Below are positions 35,564-43,547 of a stretch of DNA of 64,000 nt, piece by piece. The notes beneath the pieces are model-generated. The model worked only from the letters and a program-made list of their open reading frames with translations, made no database searches and was not told where the DNA came from. The stretch covers positions 124,001-188,000 of the forward strand of contig CAWHOY010000005.1 in assembly GCA_963831155.1 (NCBI GenBank), written 5' to 3'. Source of the stretch: CAVRXQ01 sp963831155 (lineage in GTDB: Bacteria; Actinomycetota; Acidimicrobiia; Acidimicrobiales; Bog-793). The position numbers were made by a program, and so were the translations under genes. The stretch's first letter is position 1, and the number at the start of each line of letters is the position of its first letter.

Positions 35564-36028
35564 GTGGCCGAACCCACGCAGCCGGCAGAGCGAATGGTGG
35601 TGTGCCACTTCATCGTCTCCGATGACGTCGAGCGCTCCCGGCGCTTCTATACCGAGGTACTCGGTGGCCGGGTGGTCTTCGGCCCAGAGCCGACCAATAT
35701 CGCACTCGCCAACAGCTTCATCATCATCAACGGCGGCGGAGGCCCGACCGACGACAAGCCCACGATCACCCTTCAGACGCCAAGCGACCCCGACCGGGTC
35801 AGCAGCTTCCTCAATATCCGGGTCGCAGACATCCAAGCCGTGTACACCGAATGGAGCGCCCGCGGCGCGCAGTTCCTGACGCCGCCGAAGCAGCACCAGT
35901 ACGAGATCCGTTGCTACATCCGAGATCCCGACGGTTACATCATCGAGGTCGGGCAAACCACCGACCCACAGGGAGACTGGTGGCCCGCCGACTGGCCACC
36001 GATCAACCCCGGCGGGCAATCCGACTGA
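35564..36028 (+). CDS. VOC-superfamily (glyoxalase-like) protein A
   Basis: GTG 35564 follows GGAGG by five bases; two GTGs just upstream are also in frame. The 154-residue single-unit VOC protein has RSRRFYTEVLGG at the first module, ANSFIIINGGGGPTDDKP in the middle and IRCYIRDPDGYIIEVGQTT at the second, with the Glu of the last strand as a likely metal ligand. It is closely similar to the VOC proteins at 52.0 and 52.75 kb, all sharing a GGGPTxDKP loop. Members include lyases, isomerases and resistance proteins; the substrate is unknown. Confidence 0.83.
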   Translation: MAEPTQPAERMVVCHFIVSDDVERSRRFYTEVLGGRVVFGPEPTNIALANSFIIINGGGGPTDDKPTITLQTPSDPDRVSSFLNIRVADIQAVYTEWSARGAQFLTPPKQHQYEIRCYIRDPDGYIIEVGQTTDPQGDWWPADWPPINPGGQSD

Positions 36029-36090
36029 ACCCTCGCGGCGGCGGGACGAGTCGTAGTAATTCCGCGCAATCACCGCCACGGGTTCGCAGT

Positions 36091-36125
36091 AATTCAGTCC
36101 AAGTAATTGCTCACTATTACGCAAG
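36091..36125. repeat. Intergenic palindrome, copy 4
   Basis: GTCCAAGTAATTG and CTATTACGCAAGGT with four bases between. It shares GTCCAAGTAATTG with copy 8 and ATTACGCAAGG with copy 3. It lies between two plus-strand VOC genes. Confidence 0.65.
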
Positions 36126-36149
36126 GTCGAAAGCCGCGAAGATTGAGGT

Positions 36150-36727
36150 CGTGAGCAAATTCGGCGACGGGCGGGGAGGCCCTCATTCGACGGCGGATCT
36201 TCTACGTCGAAGACCCTGACGAAGAGCGGCGCTTCTACGAACACTTGGGCTTGCGCACCACCTACGAGGGCCCCGACTTCATCGCGGTCGGAAACGACGA
36301 CATCGGATTCGGCATGTCAAATAGCCCCGATGCCATCCGAGCCAGCGGCCCCATGTCCTACCAACTTGGCGTCAGCGACTTCGACACCGCGATCGCCACC
36401 TGCGAACGCGCGGGCCTCAGCTTCGAGATGACCACCGAACACCAAGGCGGCTCGACCTACCGCGTCCTCAAGCTTCGTTCTCCGAACGGAATGCAAGTGC
36501 GCGTCGCGGAACTGCACCCATCGATCGACCTTTTGTTTCCGCGAACGCAAGACGGCGCAGAGCTCGTGAAGTGCTCCTTTTGTGGGACGCCCCAGAAGCA
36601 GTTAAAGAAATTGATCGCCGGGCCAGGTGTGTATATCTGTGGCGAGTGCGTGGATCTCTGTGTAAACCTCCTCAAATTGGACTTCACCGACGCGGAAGGG
36701 CCCGAGCCCACGATTACTACGAGCTAA
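36150..36727 (+). CDS. VOC domain fused to a ClpX-type C4 zinc finger, N-terminus damaged
   Basis: From TTG 36245 the frame gives 160 residues, but homology extends upstream (IFYVEDPDEERRFYEHLGL) with no start codon until a TGA near 36150. Just there, another frame reads GTG VSKFGDGRGG, similar to the start of a ClpX-finger protein, so the N-terminus appears frameshifted or recombined. The VOC part (YQLGVSDFDTAIATCERAGL, SPNGMQVRVAEL) is followed at about residue 108 by a zinc finger: CSFCGTPQKQLKKLIAGPG then YICGECVDLC, a C-x2-C-x19-C-x2-C arrangement as in the ClpX N-terminal domain. In ClpX this module binds adaptors and substrates; here the AAA+ part is absent. The fusion is unusual. Confidence 0.65.
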
Positions 36728-36749
36728 CGGCTGGCGCGAGGATGAAGCC

Positions 36750-36818
36750 GTGGCCAAACTCGGCGACGGCAGGGAGATCGTGAAGTGCTCCCTGACCAGT
36801 CGGTCAGTGACGCGCTAG
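36750..36818 (+). pseudogene. Truncated start of a ClpX-type zinc-finger gene
   Basis: GTG 36750, preceded by GCGAGGA, reads VAKLGDGREIVKCSL and then diverges (TSRSVTR, stop at 36816-36818). The first 15 residues match the standard opening of ClpX-type C4 finger proteins. The break coincides with the start of a repeat shared with 45.2 kb, so the gene seems cut by that sequence. Confidence 0.55.
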
Positions 36819-36841
36819 ATCGTGCTGCTATTCAACTCGTA
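36802..36841. repeat. Dispersed 40-bp repeat, copy 1
   Basis: The stretch opening GGTCAGTGACGCGCTAGATC and ending CTCGTA is nearly the same as 45208-45250, with a few substitutions and a 3-base length difference. Both are followed by a TTAATT-containing sequence within 30 bases. Confidence 0.75.
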
Positions 36842-36854
36842 GTCGCGGGACTCT

Positions 36855-36882
36855 CGCGTTTAATTGAACTCAATTCGACGCG
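36855..36882. repeat. Intergenic palindrome, copy 5
   Basis: CGCGT-t-TAATTGA-ac-TCAATT-cg-ACGCG is the best-paired member, in reverse orientation relative to copies 1 and 2. It lies between convergent genes. Confidence 0.72.
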
Positions 36883-36907
36883 CTGGCGCATCCGGTTTCA
36901 GGTGCCG

Positions 36908-37399
36908 CTAACTCACCGGCCGAAGCCGACCGCGCTCCACCTCATAGACAAAGCCGCGGATTTTGTCCTTCTTTGGGATGAACGGGCTCGCTTTGATTCG
37001 AGCGATCGATTGGCGAACGTCGTCATCGGCGTCTGGGAACGCCTCGAGCGCAAATGGGGGCCTGATCCCAATGTCAGTCGCAATCTGGTCTTTGATTTGA
37101 TCGTCTTTGAAGGTGAGCATTCCGCAATCGGTGTGATGGATCAGGATGATCTCTTCTGTGCCGAGAAGTCGCTGCGAGATGGTGAGCGAGCAAATCGCGT
37201 CATCTGTCACGACGCCTCCCGCATTTCGAATGACGTGCGCGTCACCTTCTCCAAGCCCGAGGACCCCGTAGACGTTCAACCGGGCATCCATGCACGCGAG
37301 AACTGCCACCTTCTTGCCGGGGGGCATCGGCAGACCTTGTTTGTCGAAGGAGTCGGCGTAACTCTCGGCGTTCTTCAAGAGATCGTCGGTAGCCGTCAT
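36908..37399 (-). CDS. Beta-class carbonic anhydrase
   Basis: The enzyme hydrates CO2 to bicarbonate. The 163-residue protein is the short type II-like form. Zinc ligands are visible: Cys36 in ACMDARLN (with Asp38 and Arg40 as the catalytic dyad), His89 and Cys92 in HHTDCGM. HVIRNAGGVVTDD and SLTISQRLLGTEEIILI are core family segments. An imperfect inverted repeat, CTAAACA (37436-37442) and TGTTTAG (37457-37463), lies upstream and could be an operator. The gene is alone and points toward palindrome copy 5. Confidence 0.9.
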   Translation of the reverse strand: MTATDDLLKNAESYADSFDKQGLPMPPGKKVAVLACMDARLNVYGVLGLGEGDAHVIRNAGGVVTDDAICSLTISQRLLGTEEIILIHHTDCGMLTFKDDQIKDQIATDIGIRPPFALEAFPDADDDVRQSIARIKASPFIPKKDKIRGFVYEVERGRLRPVS

Positions 37400-37520
37400 T
37401 TTTCCTCCGTCGTTGAGTCGCGGTGCTAATTCTGACTAAACAAGTCAAACAAGTGGTGTTTAGTGTCTGGTCGGAGGTCGGTCAAGACAGCGAGCGAGGT
37501 TTCCTCGACTGGTAGAGGCA

Positions 37521-37544
37521 TGTTACCATGATAACATGGTAACA
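37521..37544 (+). promoter_or_regulatory. Perfect palindrome overlapping the start codon
   Basis: TGTTACCATG and CATGGTAACA are exact inverse complements with ATAA between. ATG 37536 of the downstream gene lies inside the right arm. As that gene begins with a ribbon-helix-helix-like segment, autoregulation is likely. Confidence 0.65.
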
Positions 37545-38234
37545 GTCGAACGCGTTCAAACTGGCGTGCGCATCGATCGTCAGCTGCTGAAAGTTCTCAA
37601 AGCGCTGGCTGAGTACCTCGACCTTTCCTTGGGCGACTTGCTTGAGGGCATCGTGCTGCACGCGTTTGAGCAAAGACTGCTATTCGACGCGGCGACGATC
37701 GCCACGATAGGAAACCTGAATCAGGTTTACGGGATGAAATTGTCGGCCGCAGACAGCCACAACCTCATTGAACGTGAAAAGAAAACCATGCTGACTGACG
37801 CCTGCGAACGCGTCAGTCTGACCGGCACGGTCGCAATATCGCTTCCACCCGAAGAAGCCTTCGTTCTTTTCACGCCGAGCGGTGAACGGCGCTGGGCGCA
37901 TGGGTGGTGTCCGAAGTTCCCGCATCCCGGGCCGGATGAGACCGAATTCGGCACCGTCTTCCTGACCGATCACGGCGGACGCGAGTCGACCTGGGCGGTG
38001 ATTCGTTCTGAGTTCGGCAAAACGATCGGATATTGCGTCCTCATTCCTGAAGTGCGGTGCGGAGTCATCACGATCACCTGCGCCAGATCCCCGCACGGAA
38101 CCGTTGCAACCGTTAACTACGACCTCACGGCGTTGCATGCTGGAGCCAATGCGGAACTCAACGAATTTGCGAGCAACTACGCGCACTTTCTCGAACAGTG
38201 GGAACACTCGATCGCTGAAACAGTTGATGCGTGA
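37536..38234 (+). CDS. Ribbon-helix-helix-like domain fused to an SRPBCC-like domain
   Basis: The protein has 232 residues. Residues 1-50 (VERVQTGVRIDRQLLKVLKA, then DLSLGDLLEGIVLHAF) look like a ribbon-helix-helix DNA-binding unit. After a linker containing EREKKTMLTDACERVSLTGT, the remainder resembles an SRPBCC/Bet v1-type cavity fold: SLPPEEAFVLFTPSGERRWA, TVFLTDHGG, then VATVNYDLTALHAGANAEL and a long C-terminal helix. That pairing would make a ligand-responsive regulator. The perfect palindrome at its own start codon fits this. Both domain calls are from pattern, not search. Confidence 0.6.
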   Translation: MVTVERVQTGVRIDRQLLKVLKALAEYLDLSLGDLLEGIVLHAFEQRLLFDAATIATIGNLNQVYGMKLSAADSHNLIEREKKTMLTDACERVSLTGTVAISLPPEEAFVLFTPSGERRWAHGWCPKFPHPGPDETEFGTVFLTDHGGRESTWAVIRSEFGKTIGYCVLIPEVRCGVITITCARSPHGTVATVNYDLTALHAGANAELNEFASNYAHFLEQWEHSIAETVDA

Positions 38235-38383
38235 GCTCCGAAGGCCGACTCGTTTCGACCGGGGCCTCATACGCCAACCGGTACATCTCGGTACTCACGA
38301 TCACCGATCGAACGGTCACTCACTGGCGCGACTACCTCGACCCCGTGGCGGTCTTCGGCGCGCTCGGATGGCCTTCGCGTTGA
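38231..38383 (+). pseudogene. C-terminal fragment of an NTF2-like gene
   Basis: The 50-residue stretch SSEGRLVSTGASYANRYISV through THWRDYLDPVAVFGALGWPS is almost identical to the last third of the intact protein at 55024-55461. It starts abruptly at the end of the previous gene and lacks the N-terminal helices. It is a decayed duplicate. Confidence 0.82.
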
Positions 38384-38540
38384 TGGCGGCGCATCCGAGA
38401 CGTGCCGAAACTGCGCGCCCGTGGGTTCAGCCTCGAGTTCTGTGAACCGATCGGTATCGCGCGTCCACGCACTGTCTCAATATCCCGACCCGGACGCCTG
38501 ACCACGAGTGTCCCAGTACGCCAGTTGGCAGACCGATCCT

Positions 38541-39053
38541 CTAGGTAGTGCCGAGGTGGAAAGTGAACAGCTTCTGTGCATCGATGCGTGCCGCGAGACC
38601 ATCCTCGGCCTCCACCCATTCTTCGAAGGACGGACCTTGTAGGGGTAGGTAGTGATCAAGCATCGCTTGGCGGAGTTCGGGTCGCCGAGGGTCCGAGAGT
38701 TCAAAGAGCTCCGCGGCGCCGTGAACAGTCACCGCGAACTCCTCGCCGGGCAGGTGAGTCGCACTCGTCGCGGGACGAGCTGTGAGGTGGCGCATCCGCA
38801 CCGACTGGCGGCCGGAACTGAAATGGAAACTCCCGTGGATGAAGTACCCGTCTACTGGACCGACGAGAGGCCGTCCGTCGGCGGTCACGGTGGCGAGCAC
38901 AAGAAGGACCATGCCCTGAAGACGATCGGTCAGCTGCTCGGCGCTGAGCCGATGGTCCTTCGTGATGATCCCGCGCATATGCGGGCCAGCTGACTCGGCA
39001 CTCTGGTCGAGAAGCCGTTGCAGGCGGTGCAGTTCGTCTGCGGTCTCGTACAC
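38541..39053 (-). CDS. Pyridoxamine 5'-phosphate oxidase-like flavin-binding protein
   Basis: The 170-residue protein has the split-barrel pattern: helices with RLSAEQLTDRLQG, strands MVLLVLATVTADGRPLVGPV and FIHGSFHFSSGRQSVRMRHL, then GEEFAVTVHGAAELFELSD. The Gly-Arg-Pro turn and the SxRMRHL segment are typical of PPOX-family proteins that bind FMN or F420. The start used is an unusual codon context with no strong Shine-Dalgarno, so the first residues are uncertain. Role: probable flavin or deazaflavin oxidoreductase of unknown substrate. Confidence 0.78.
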   Translation of the reverse strand: MYETADELHRLQRLLDQSAESAGPHMRGIITKDHRLSAEQLTDRLQGMVLLVLATVTADGRPLVGPVDGYFIHGSFHFSSGRQSVRMRHLTARPATSATHLPGEEFAVTVHGAAELFELSDPRRPELRQAMLDHYLPLQGPSFEEWVEAEDGLAARIDAQKLFTFHLGTT

Positions 39054-39131
39054 GGGGTAATCCCATCACAAGGAACTGCTCGATGGTGGGGTGTCTAGTG
39101 GCTCCTTGGCCCGCCGAGGACGAATCAGCTC

Positions 39132-39155
39132 TGTACGAATAGTACGATTCGTACA
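39132..39155 (+). promoter_or_regulatory. Operator-like palindrome and -10 at the toxin-antitoxin start
   Basis: TGTACGAAT (39132-39140) and ATTCGTACA (39147-39155) are perfect inverse complements separated by six bases, and the A of the antitoxin ATG is the last base. TACGAT (39143-39148) could be a -10 box placing +1 at the ATG, giving a leaderless transcript covered by the operator. Confidence 0.65.
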
Positions 39156-39406
39156 TGAGCGACGTAACTGTTTCCGAGGCCAGGGATCACCTCGCCGACG
39201 TGATCGACGAGGCCCGACGCCAGCACGAGCCCGTGTACCTCCACCGGCGTGGGAAAAGGGTGGCAGCGGTGATCGACGCCGAGGATCTCGACCGACTCAC
39301 CGCTCTCGCCGAGGACGCCGTCGACATCGCCGAGGCTCAGGCCGCGCTCGAAGAAGAGGGTGAGTCCGTCCCTTGGGATGAGGTCAGGGTGTCGCTCGGT
39401 CTGTGA
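39155..39406 (+). CDS. Phd/YefM-type antitoxin
   Basis: The 83-residue protein opens with VTVSEARDHLADVIDEARRQ and VYLHRRGKRVAAVIDAEDL, the standard DNA-binding and dimerisation half of Phd/YefM antitoxins. The C-terminal acidic helix (AEAQAALEEEGESVPWDEV) is the toxin-neutralising tail. Its stop overlaps the toxin start by four bases. It should bind the palindrome at its own start to repress the operon. Confidence 0.9.
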   Translation: MSDVTVSEARDHLADVIDEARRQHEPVYLHRRGKRVAAVIDAEDLDRLTALAEDAVDIAEAQAALEEEGESVPWDEVRVSLGL

Positions 39407-39663
39407 GCTACACGGTCAGGTTCCGACCGCGTGCGATCAAACAGCTGGAAGCGCTCCCCAAAGGTGTTCGCACTCTCGTTTCCCAAGTGATCGACGCGTT
39501 GGCCGAGAATCCGAGGCCGCCCGGTGCGGTCCGGGTCCAGGGAACGGACTTCTTGCGCGTCAGGGTGCGCGACTACCGGATCGTCTACCAAATCAAAGAC
39601 GACCTGTTACTCGTACTTGTTGTCCGAGTCGGGCATCGGCGCGACGTTTACAGGGGCCTTTGA
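39403..39663 (+). CDS. relE: RelE/ParE-superfamily toxin
   Basis: The 86-residue protein starts at GTG 39403 inside the antitoxin's stop (GTGA). YTVRFRPRAIKQLEALPKGV, VRVQGTDFLRVRVRDYRIVY and the ending VVRVGHRRDVYRGL are RelE hallmarks, including the Arg residues and Tyr of the core and the conserved HRRDVYR tail. RelE toxins cleave mRNA at the ribosomal A site. The pair is complete and looks functional. Confidence 0.9.
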   Translation: MSYTVRFRPRAIKQLEALPKGVRTLVSQVIDALAENPRPPGAVRVQGTDFLRVRVRDYRIVYQIKDDLLLVLVVRVGHRRDVYRGL

Positions 39664-39972
39664 GTGGTCAGGTCAAGGAGCATGTCGACGCGTTTGGATC
39701 GGTTCCACCGATGGACGATCGTCCGCTGAACCTTGTGCGAAGTCTGGATCATTCGAGCGTGATCAGTGGTCCGCTGCTCAAAGATGTCGCGCAGATCGAA
39801 CGAGCGCTGCGGCGAGCGCAGTGATCGATTCTGGACTTAGAAGTGAGGAAGTCCCGTGCCCACCCTCAGCCGAGACGATCGATTCCTGGTGGAGCGCGCA
39901 ATCTAACTGGTAGTGCCATCCCGGCTTTCCAGCTTGTTCGTTCCGCTCAATAAGTGCAGCCCGTGTCAGACC
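39664..39972. other. Gap after the toxin gene
   Basis: A stretch to the TGA at 39822-39824 reads KEHVDAFGSVPPMDDRPLNL and SLDHSSVISGPLLKDVAQIE in one frame, which looks like decayed or unannotated coding sequence, but it has no proper start and no family. The rest is empty. Confidence 0.3.
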
Positions 39973-41253
39973 CTACGAAGCTTTCATGATGAAATGTTCC
40001 TCCGGCCAATCAGCCTGAAACGACAAGGGTGGCACGCGCCCGCGACCGGCTTGCGGAGCCGTCTGGTCGATCGACCGAGTCGGCGCGAGCGAGCACCGTC
40101 CGCCGCCTTCGCGTTTCGAGGTGTAGAGGGCGTTATCGGCGTCGGCAAACGTGAACTCCGAGGGAATGCCAGCGACGTGGATTGCGACCCCGGCGCTGAG
40201 CGTCGTGCGTGGACTCGTCCGACCCCACCCAGCGACCAAGCGGTCGGCGACTTCCAATCCCTCAGCACCGGCCCTCCGAATGATGAGGATGAACTCGTCG
40301 CCACCCACCCTCGCGACTGAGTCGTGTTTGCGCACATTGTTCCGGAGATACTGCCCGAAGCTTCGGAGCTCGTCGTCGCCGCTTTGGTGCCCGAAAGTGT
40401 CGTTCACCGCCTTTAGAGAGTCGAGATCGAGAACGGCGAGCGCGTCTCCTGAAGCCAACGACTGCAAGAGGTCCTCGCCAAGGCGACGATTGCCGATCCT
40501 CGTCAACGGGTCGGTTATCGACTCCCTGCTGACCTCAGCGAGCAGGCGTTGCTGAGCTGCTTGGGCGGCACGAAGTGATGCCGAGTTGGCGGCGACGATC
40601 TCACCGGACAGCACCGCGAACGGCACGACGAGTGCCGCCGACAGGAGATCGTCGTGCGAACGAGGGGCGCCGAACAGTAGCGGCAGCACGTACGAAAGGG
40701 TCACGAGCGGAGACGAGAGCAACGCGGTACCGCGCGGAAACCAAGCACCGATGCACACGTAGATGAGCACGTACGAGATCCCAAGCGTCGCCGGAGGGAG
40801 CGCCCCGACGACGTTGTTGAGCGCGACGAGTGCAAGCGCGACGAGTGCAAGCGCGACGAGTGCAAGGGCGTACGCGAGCGGCCGGAGCAGCGATGCGCGG
40901 TCTCGTAGTCTCCACACAACGAGGCCGATCGCGATCGTGACCGCGTCGAGGATCGCGGACCCCGGGCGACCCCACAACGCGCTACCGGGGACGACGTCGT
41001 TCACAATGCCGATGATCCCCGCCGCCGCGAACAGGAACGACGCTTGGCGCAACGACGCCGGCGAGCAAGGTGCGGGCCATGTCAGTCGGAGGCCGCGGCG
41101 AAGTTGTGAGGCAGAAAGTTCCAGACAGTTTCTGACGGCGCTCTTGGCTCGATGAGGTCGTTCGGGTGGACGAGGCGTGTCCCTCAGGTACAGCGCCCGC
41201 ATCTCGTTGGGGTTCTGGTCCCTACGTAGAAGTGACTGCCTGTGAGCGCCCAC
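39973..41253 (-). CDS. Membrane-bound GGDEF diguanylate cyclase
   Basis: The 426-residue protein has a soluble tip, five or six membrane helices (about residues 65-215) and a C-terminal GGDEF domain (about 245-400). Catalytic elements are complete: DPLTRIGNRRL, LDLDSLKAVNDTFGH and RVGGDEFILII. No RxxD inhibitory site is evident five residues before GGDEF. It should make cyclic di-GMP, which commonly controls surface polysaccharide and adhesins such as those in the left part of the window. A 15-bp tandem repeat at about 40822-40866 encodes the repeated ALVAL in one helix. The first 50 residues are Arg/Pro-rich, so the real start may be further downstream. Confidence 0.87.
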   Translation of the reverse strand: MGAHRQSLLRRDQNPNEMRALYLRDTPRPPERPHRAKSAVRNCLELSASQLRRGLRLTWPAPCSPASLRQASFLFAAAGIIGIVNDVVPGSALWGRPGSAILDAVTIAIGLVVWRLRDRASLLRPLAYALALVALALVALALVALNNVVGALPPATLGISYVLIYVCIGAWFPRGTALLSSPLVTLSYVLPLLFGAPRSHDDLLSAALVVPFAVLSGEIVAANSASLRAAQAAQQRLLAEVSRESITDPLTRIGNRRLGEDLLQSLASGDALAVLDLDSLKAVNDTFGHQSGDDELRSFGQYLRNNVRKHDSVARVGGDEFILIIRRAGAEGLEVADRLVAGWGRTSPRTTLSAGVAIHVAGIPSEFTFADADNALYTSKREGGGRCSLAPTRSIDQTAPQAGRGRVPPLSFQADWPEEHFIMKAS

Positions 41254-41335
41254 CCATCAGCTCCTTGTGCCCCCGGCAACAAGCCTGATGCGTTATCGAT
41301 TTTTGATTAGCAAGTTAGGAGAATGTGAGGTTAGC

Positions 41336-41371
41336 AGCACTCTCCGTAGTTATACAACCACGGAGAGTGCT
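41336..41371. terminator. 12-bp perfect hairpin
   Basis: AGCACTCTCCGT (41336-41347) pairs with ACGGAGAGTGCT (41360-41371) around a 12-base A+T-rich loop. It lies between the GGDEF gene and the scrambled IS110 fragment. No T-run follows, so it may be a terminator or a remnant of mobile DNA. Confidence 0.5.
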
Positions 41372-41386
41372 ATTGACGCTCGTGTC

Positions 41387-41613
41387 GTGGCGAAGCCCTT
41401 CACGAAGAGAACTTGGGCGATCGAGTCGGCGGGAGGTCTCGGATACCTCTTATCCCAACAGCTCGTCGCGGCCGGCGAAGAGGTGCTCGACGTGCTCCTC
41501 GAGCTGGCACCGCCCGAACGAACTCGCGTGCGGGCGAGCTCTACTTCTGTGGTGCTCACCGCGACGGCCGTGTGACTGGCCTTGTGCTGATCGACACCGA
41601 TGATCACCGTCAT
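41387..41613. pseudogene. Scrambled IS110-family transposase remnant
   Basis: On the minus strand, ATG 41613 reads MTVIIGVDQHKASHTAVAV, the opening of an IS110-type (DEDD) transposase, to about 41518. On the plus strand, 41387-41539 reads FTKRTWAIESAGGLGYLLSQ and QLVAAGEEVLDVL, which belongs further along the same kind of protein. The second piece is therefore inverted relative to the first. The junction lies at a short semi-palindrome (gaactcgcgtgcgggcgagc, about 41519-41538). The rest of the transposase is missing. Confidence 0.7.
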
Positions 41614-41987
41614 CGACACTCCCTCCGTGGTCTCAGCTGTTGGGGAAACCGCGGAGGGCACTCCTGCTTGAAATTGTTCGTGCGTGTTCCTCTTTCGAGC
41701 CACGCCGCGGCAAGATCCGAGCGGAACGCTCTTCGTTAAAAAGCCAACCGACGAGTCGATGGCAGGCACTTCGTGAGCAACCCCGCTCGGACCTCTAAAC
41801 GCTACGAATCAACCGTCGCGTCTGTCGGAAGTCTCTTTATGAAGAGGGGCCGGTTGTCAATAACGGTTCGCCTTTCTTGTCAATCGAGCTGACCATCGGC
41901 TCAAGATCGGGTGAGACGCGCTCTCAACTCTTTATCGCCTCCTCAGGGGAGGACCAGGTCTGATGGGAGAGCTCCGGCTGGTCCAAT

Positions 41988-43043
41988 TCAAGCAAGGGCC
42001 GTCGAGCGACCAAAGACTTCGTGGGACCTTGCCGGAGAGAATTGCGAGCCCGTCTGGAGCATGTGCCAGATGGCTTCGGCGAGCTTGCGAGCGACCTCGA
42101 CGCGCGCGACTTTTGAACCTCGCTGACGACCGAGGCGGACCTTGGTCCTGTCGTAGTGATCCTTGTAGACGGGGTGTCGCGCGGCGGTGGTCGCTGCCTC
42201 GATAAGCGCCCATCGAAGGTACTTCGGGCCGTTCTTCGACAGTGAGCCGCGGAAGTCCTTCCCACCAGATTGGTAGACGCGCGGGCAGAGCCCGGTGTAG
42301 CCAACGAGCTTTTTCGGAGACGCAAAGCGCGAGATGTCGCCGATCTCCGAGGCAATCGTGAACCCGAGCACCCAGGCAATGCCTGGAGCGGACTGCAGCA
42401 GGCTCGTGTAGGGATGATCTGCCCCGAGCGAGCGGAGCTCCTTCTCACAGGCGTCGACCTCTTTGTTGAGATCGTCAATCATCGACAGCGCCGTCGCGAT
42501 GTTCTTCGTCCACGGATTGGGAAGCACGAGGCGATCGAGCAGCGCTCGACCATTCACTCCGAATAGGTCCGAAACCGGAGAGGGCTTGCCGAAGGCGAGA
42601 AGGCTTGCGTGAATGCGGTTCTTCAACATCACTCGATGGCGCACGAGATGAAGACGGAAACGGGCCCGCTCCCGCTCGGCTCGCACCGCTGGATCGGGGA
42701 GCCAGATCGCCGGCACGAGATCACGGCGGGAGAGCTCGGCAAGAACCCACGCATCGATCTTGTCGGTCTTGCAAGCGAGTGGAGCGAGACCTTTCACTTT
42801 CTGCGCATCTGCGATCTCAACATCCCAGCCCATGAGCTCAAGGCTGTCGTGGATAAATCGCGCGCCGTTCATTGACTCGATCGCCGCGTTCACTGGTCCA
42901 CCGAGGACCGCCATCTCCTTCGCGAGCTGACGAAGCCCGTCGAGATCGGGACGGAACGTTGTGACCGCGAGTGTGTCGCCGACTTCGTTGAGCGCGCAGA
43001 CGTCGAGTCGTTTTCTGCTTAGGTCAAGTCCAAGATGCAGCAT
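41988..43043 (-). mobile_element. IS110-family transposase (apparently intact)
   Basis: ATG 43043 has GGAGG nine bases ahead and gives 351 residues, a normal IS110 length. The N-terminal RuvC-like DEDD domain shows LGLDLSRKRLDVCAL (Asp), AAIESMNGARF (Glu) and KTDKIDAWVLAEL (two Asp). The C-terminal Transposase_20 domain has LQSAPGIAWVLGFTIASEIG, GYTGLCPRVYQSGGKDFRGS and YLRWALIEAA. These elements lack terminal inverted repeats and are now known to use a bridge RNA encoded next to the transposase, here most likely in the 200 bases upstream (43044-43250). Element ends were not determined. It is a different lineage from the scrambled fragment at 41.5 kb. Confidence 0.9.
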
Positions 43044-43250
43044 GGTGAAGGGCCTCCTTGGTGATGGTTCCGACGAGAACCAAATGTTCACGCCGGGGAG
43101 GTCCCTCTTCATGGCATTCAAGCAGGCACTTCGGGGCGTGCTCGCTAGGTGGATCGCGCCGTCCTTCTGGGGCACCTTCGGCGGCATTGATCGCCGACTG
43201 TTTGCCGGTCCGTCGAAGCCTATGGCGGACGAGTTGCAGTCGGAGATGCT

Positions 43251-43376
43251 TTAGCTCCTGGCGACCAGCCAACAGGCCCAAGCGAGCCCCGTGCCCGCAG
43301 CTGTAAACCCGAAGGCGAACACGACCCACAGAAGTAGCGAGGCAAGTGAGCCGGTGACGCCCCAGATCGTCCTCAT
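43251..43376 (-). CDS. Very small membrane protein
   Basis: ATG 43376, with a G-rich stretch just ahead, opens a 41-residue frame: MRTIWGVTGSLASLLLWVVF followed by AFGFTAAGTGLAWACWLVAR. It is almost wholly hydrophobic and would form one or two membrane helices. There is no family match, and the longer frame to 43688 is Arg/Ser-rich and unlikely. It may be a real small protein or lie within the IS110 element's upstream end. Confidence 0.35.
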   Translation of the reverse strand: MRTIWGVTGSLASLLLWVVFAFGFTAAGTGLAWACWLVARS

Positions 43377-43547
43377 CCCCCGAGGCTCGTCAGCACTCTG
43401 ACGGCAGCTGGCAGACAGGATCGGGAGGCCGACGATCATCGGTACGCACCGTCGACGGCCAGAAGCGCCCGGGTCGGCGACAGACGACCAGCTGAACATG
43501 GACCTTTGGCTCAGGCGCCGCGCTCGCCGAGGATGTGACATTGAGCT

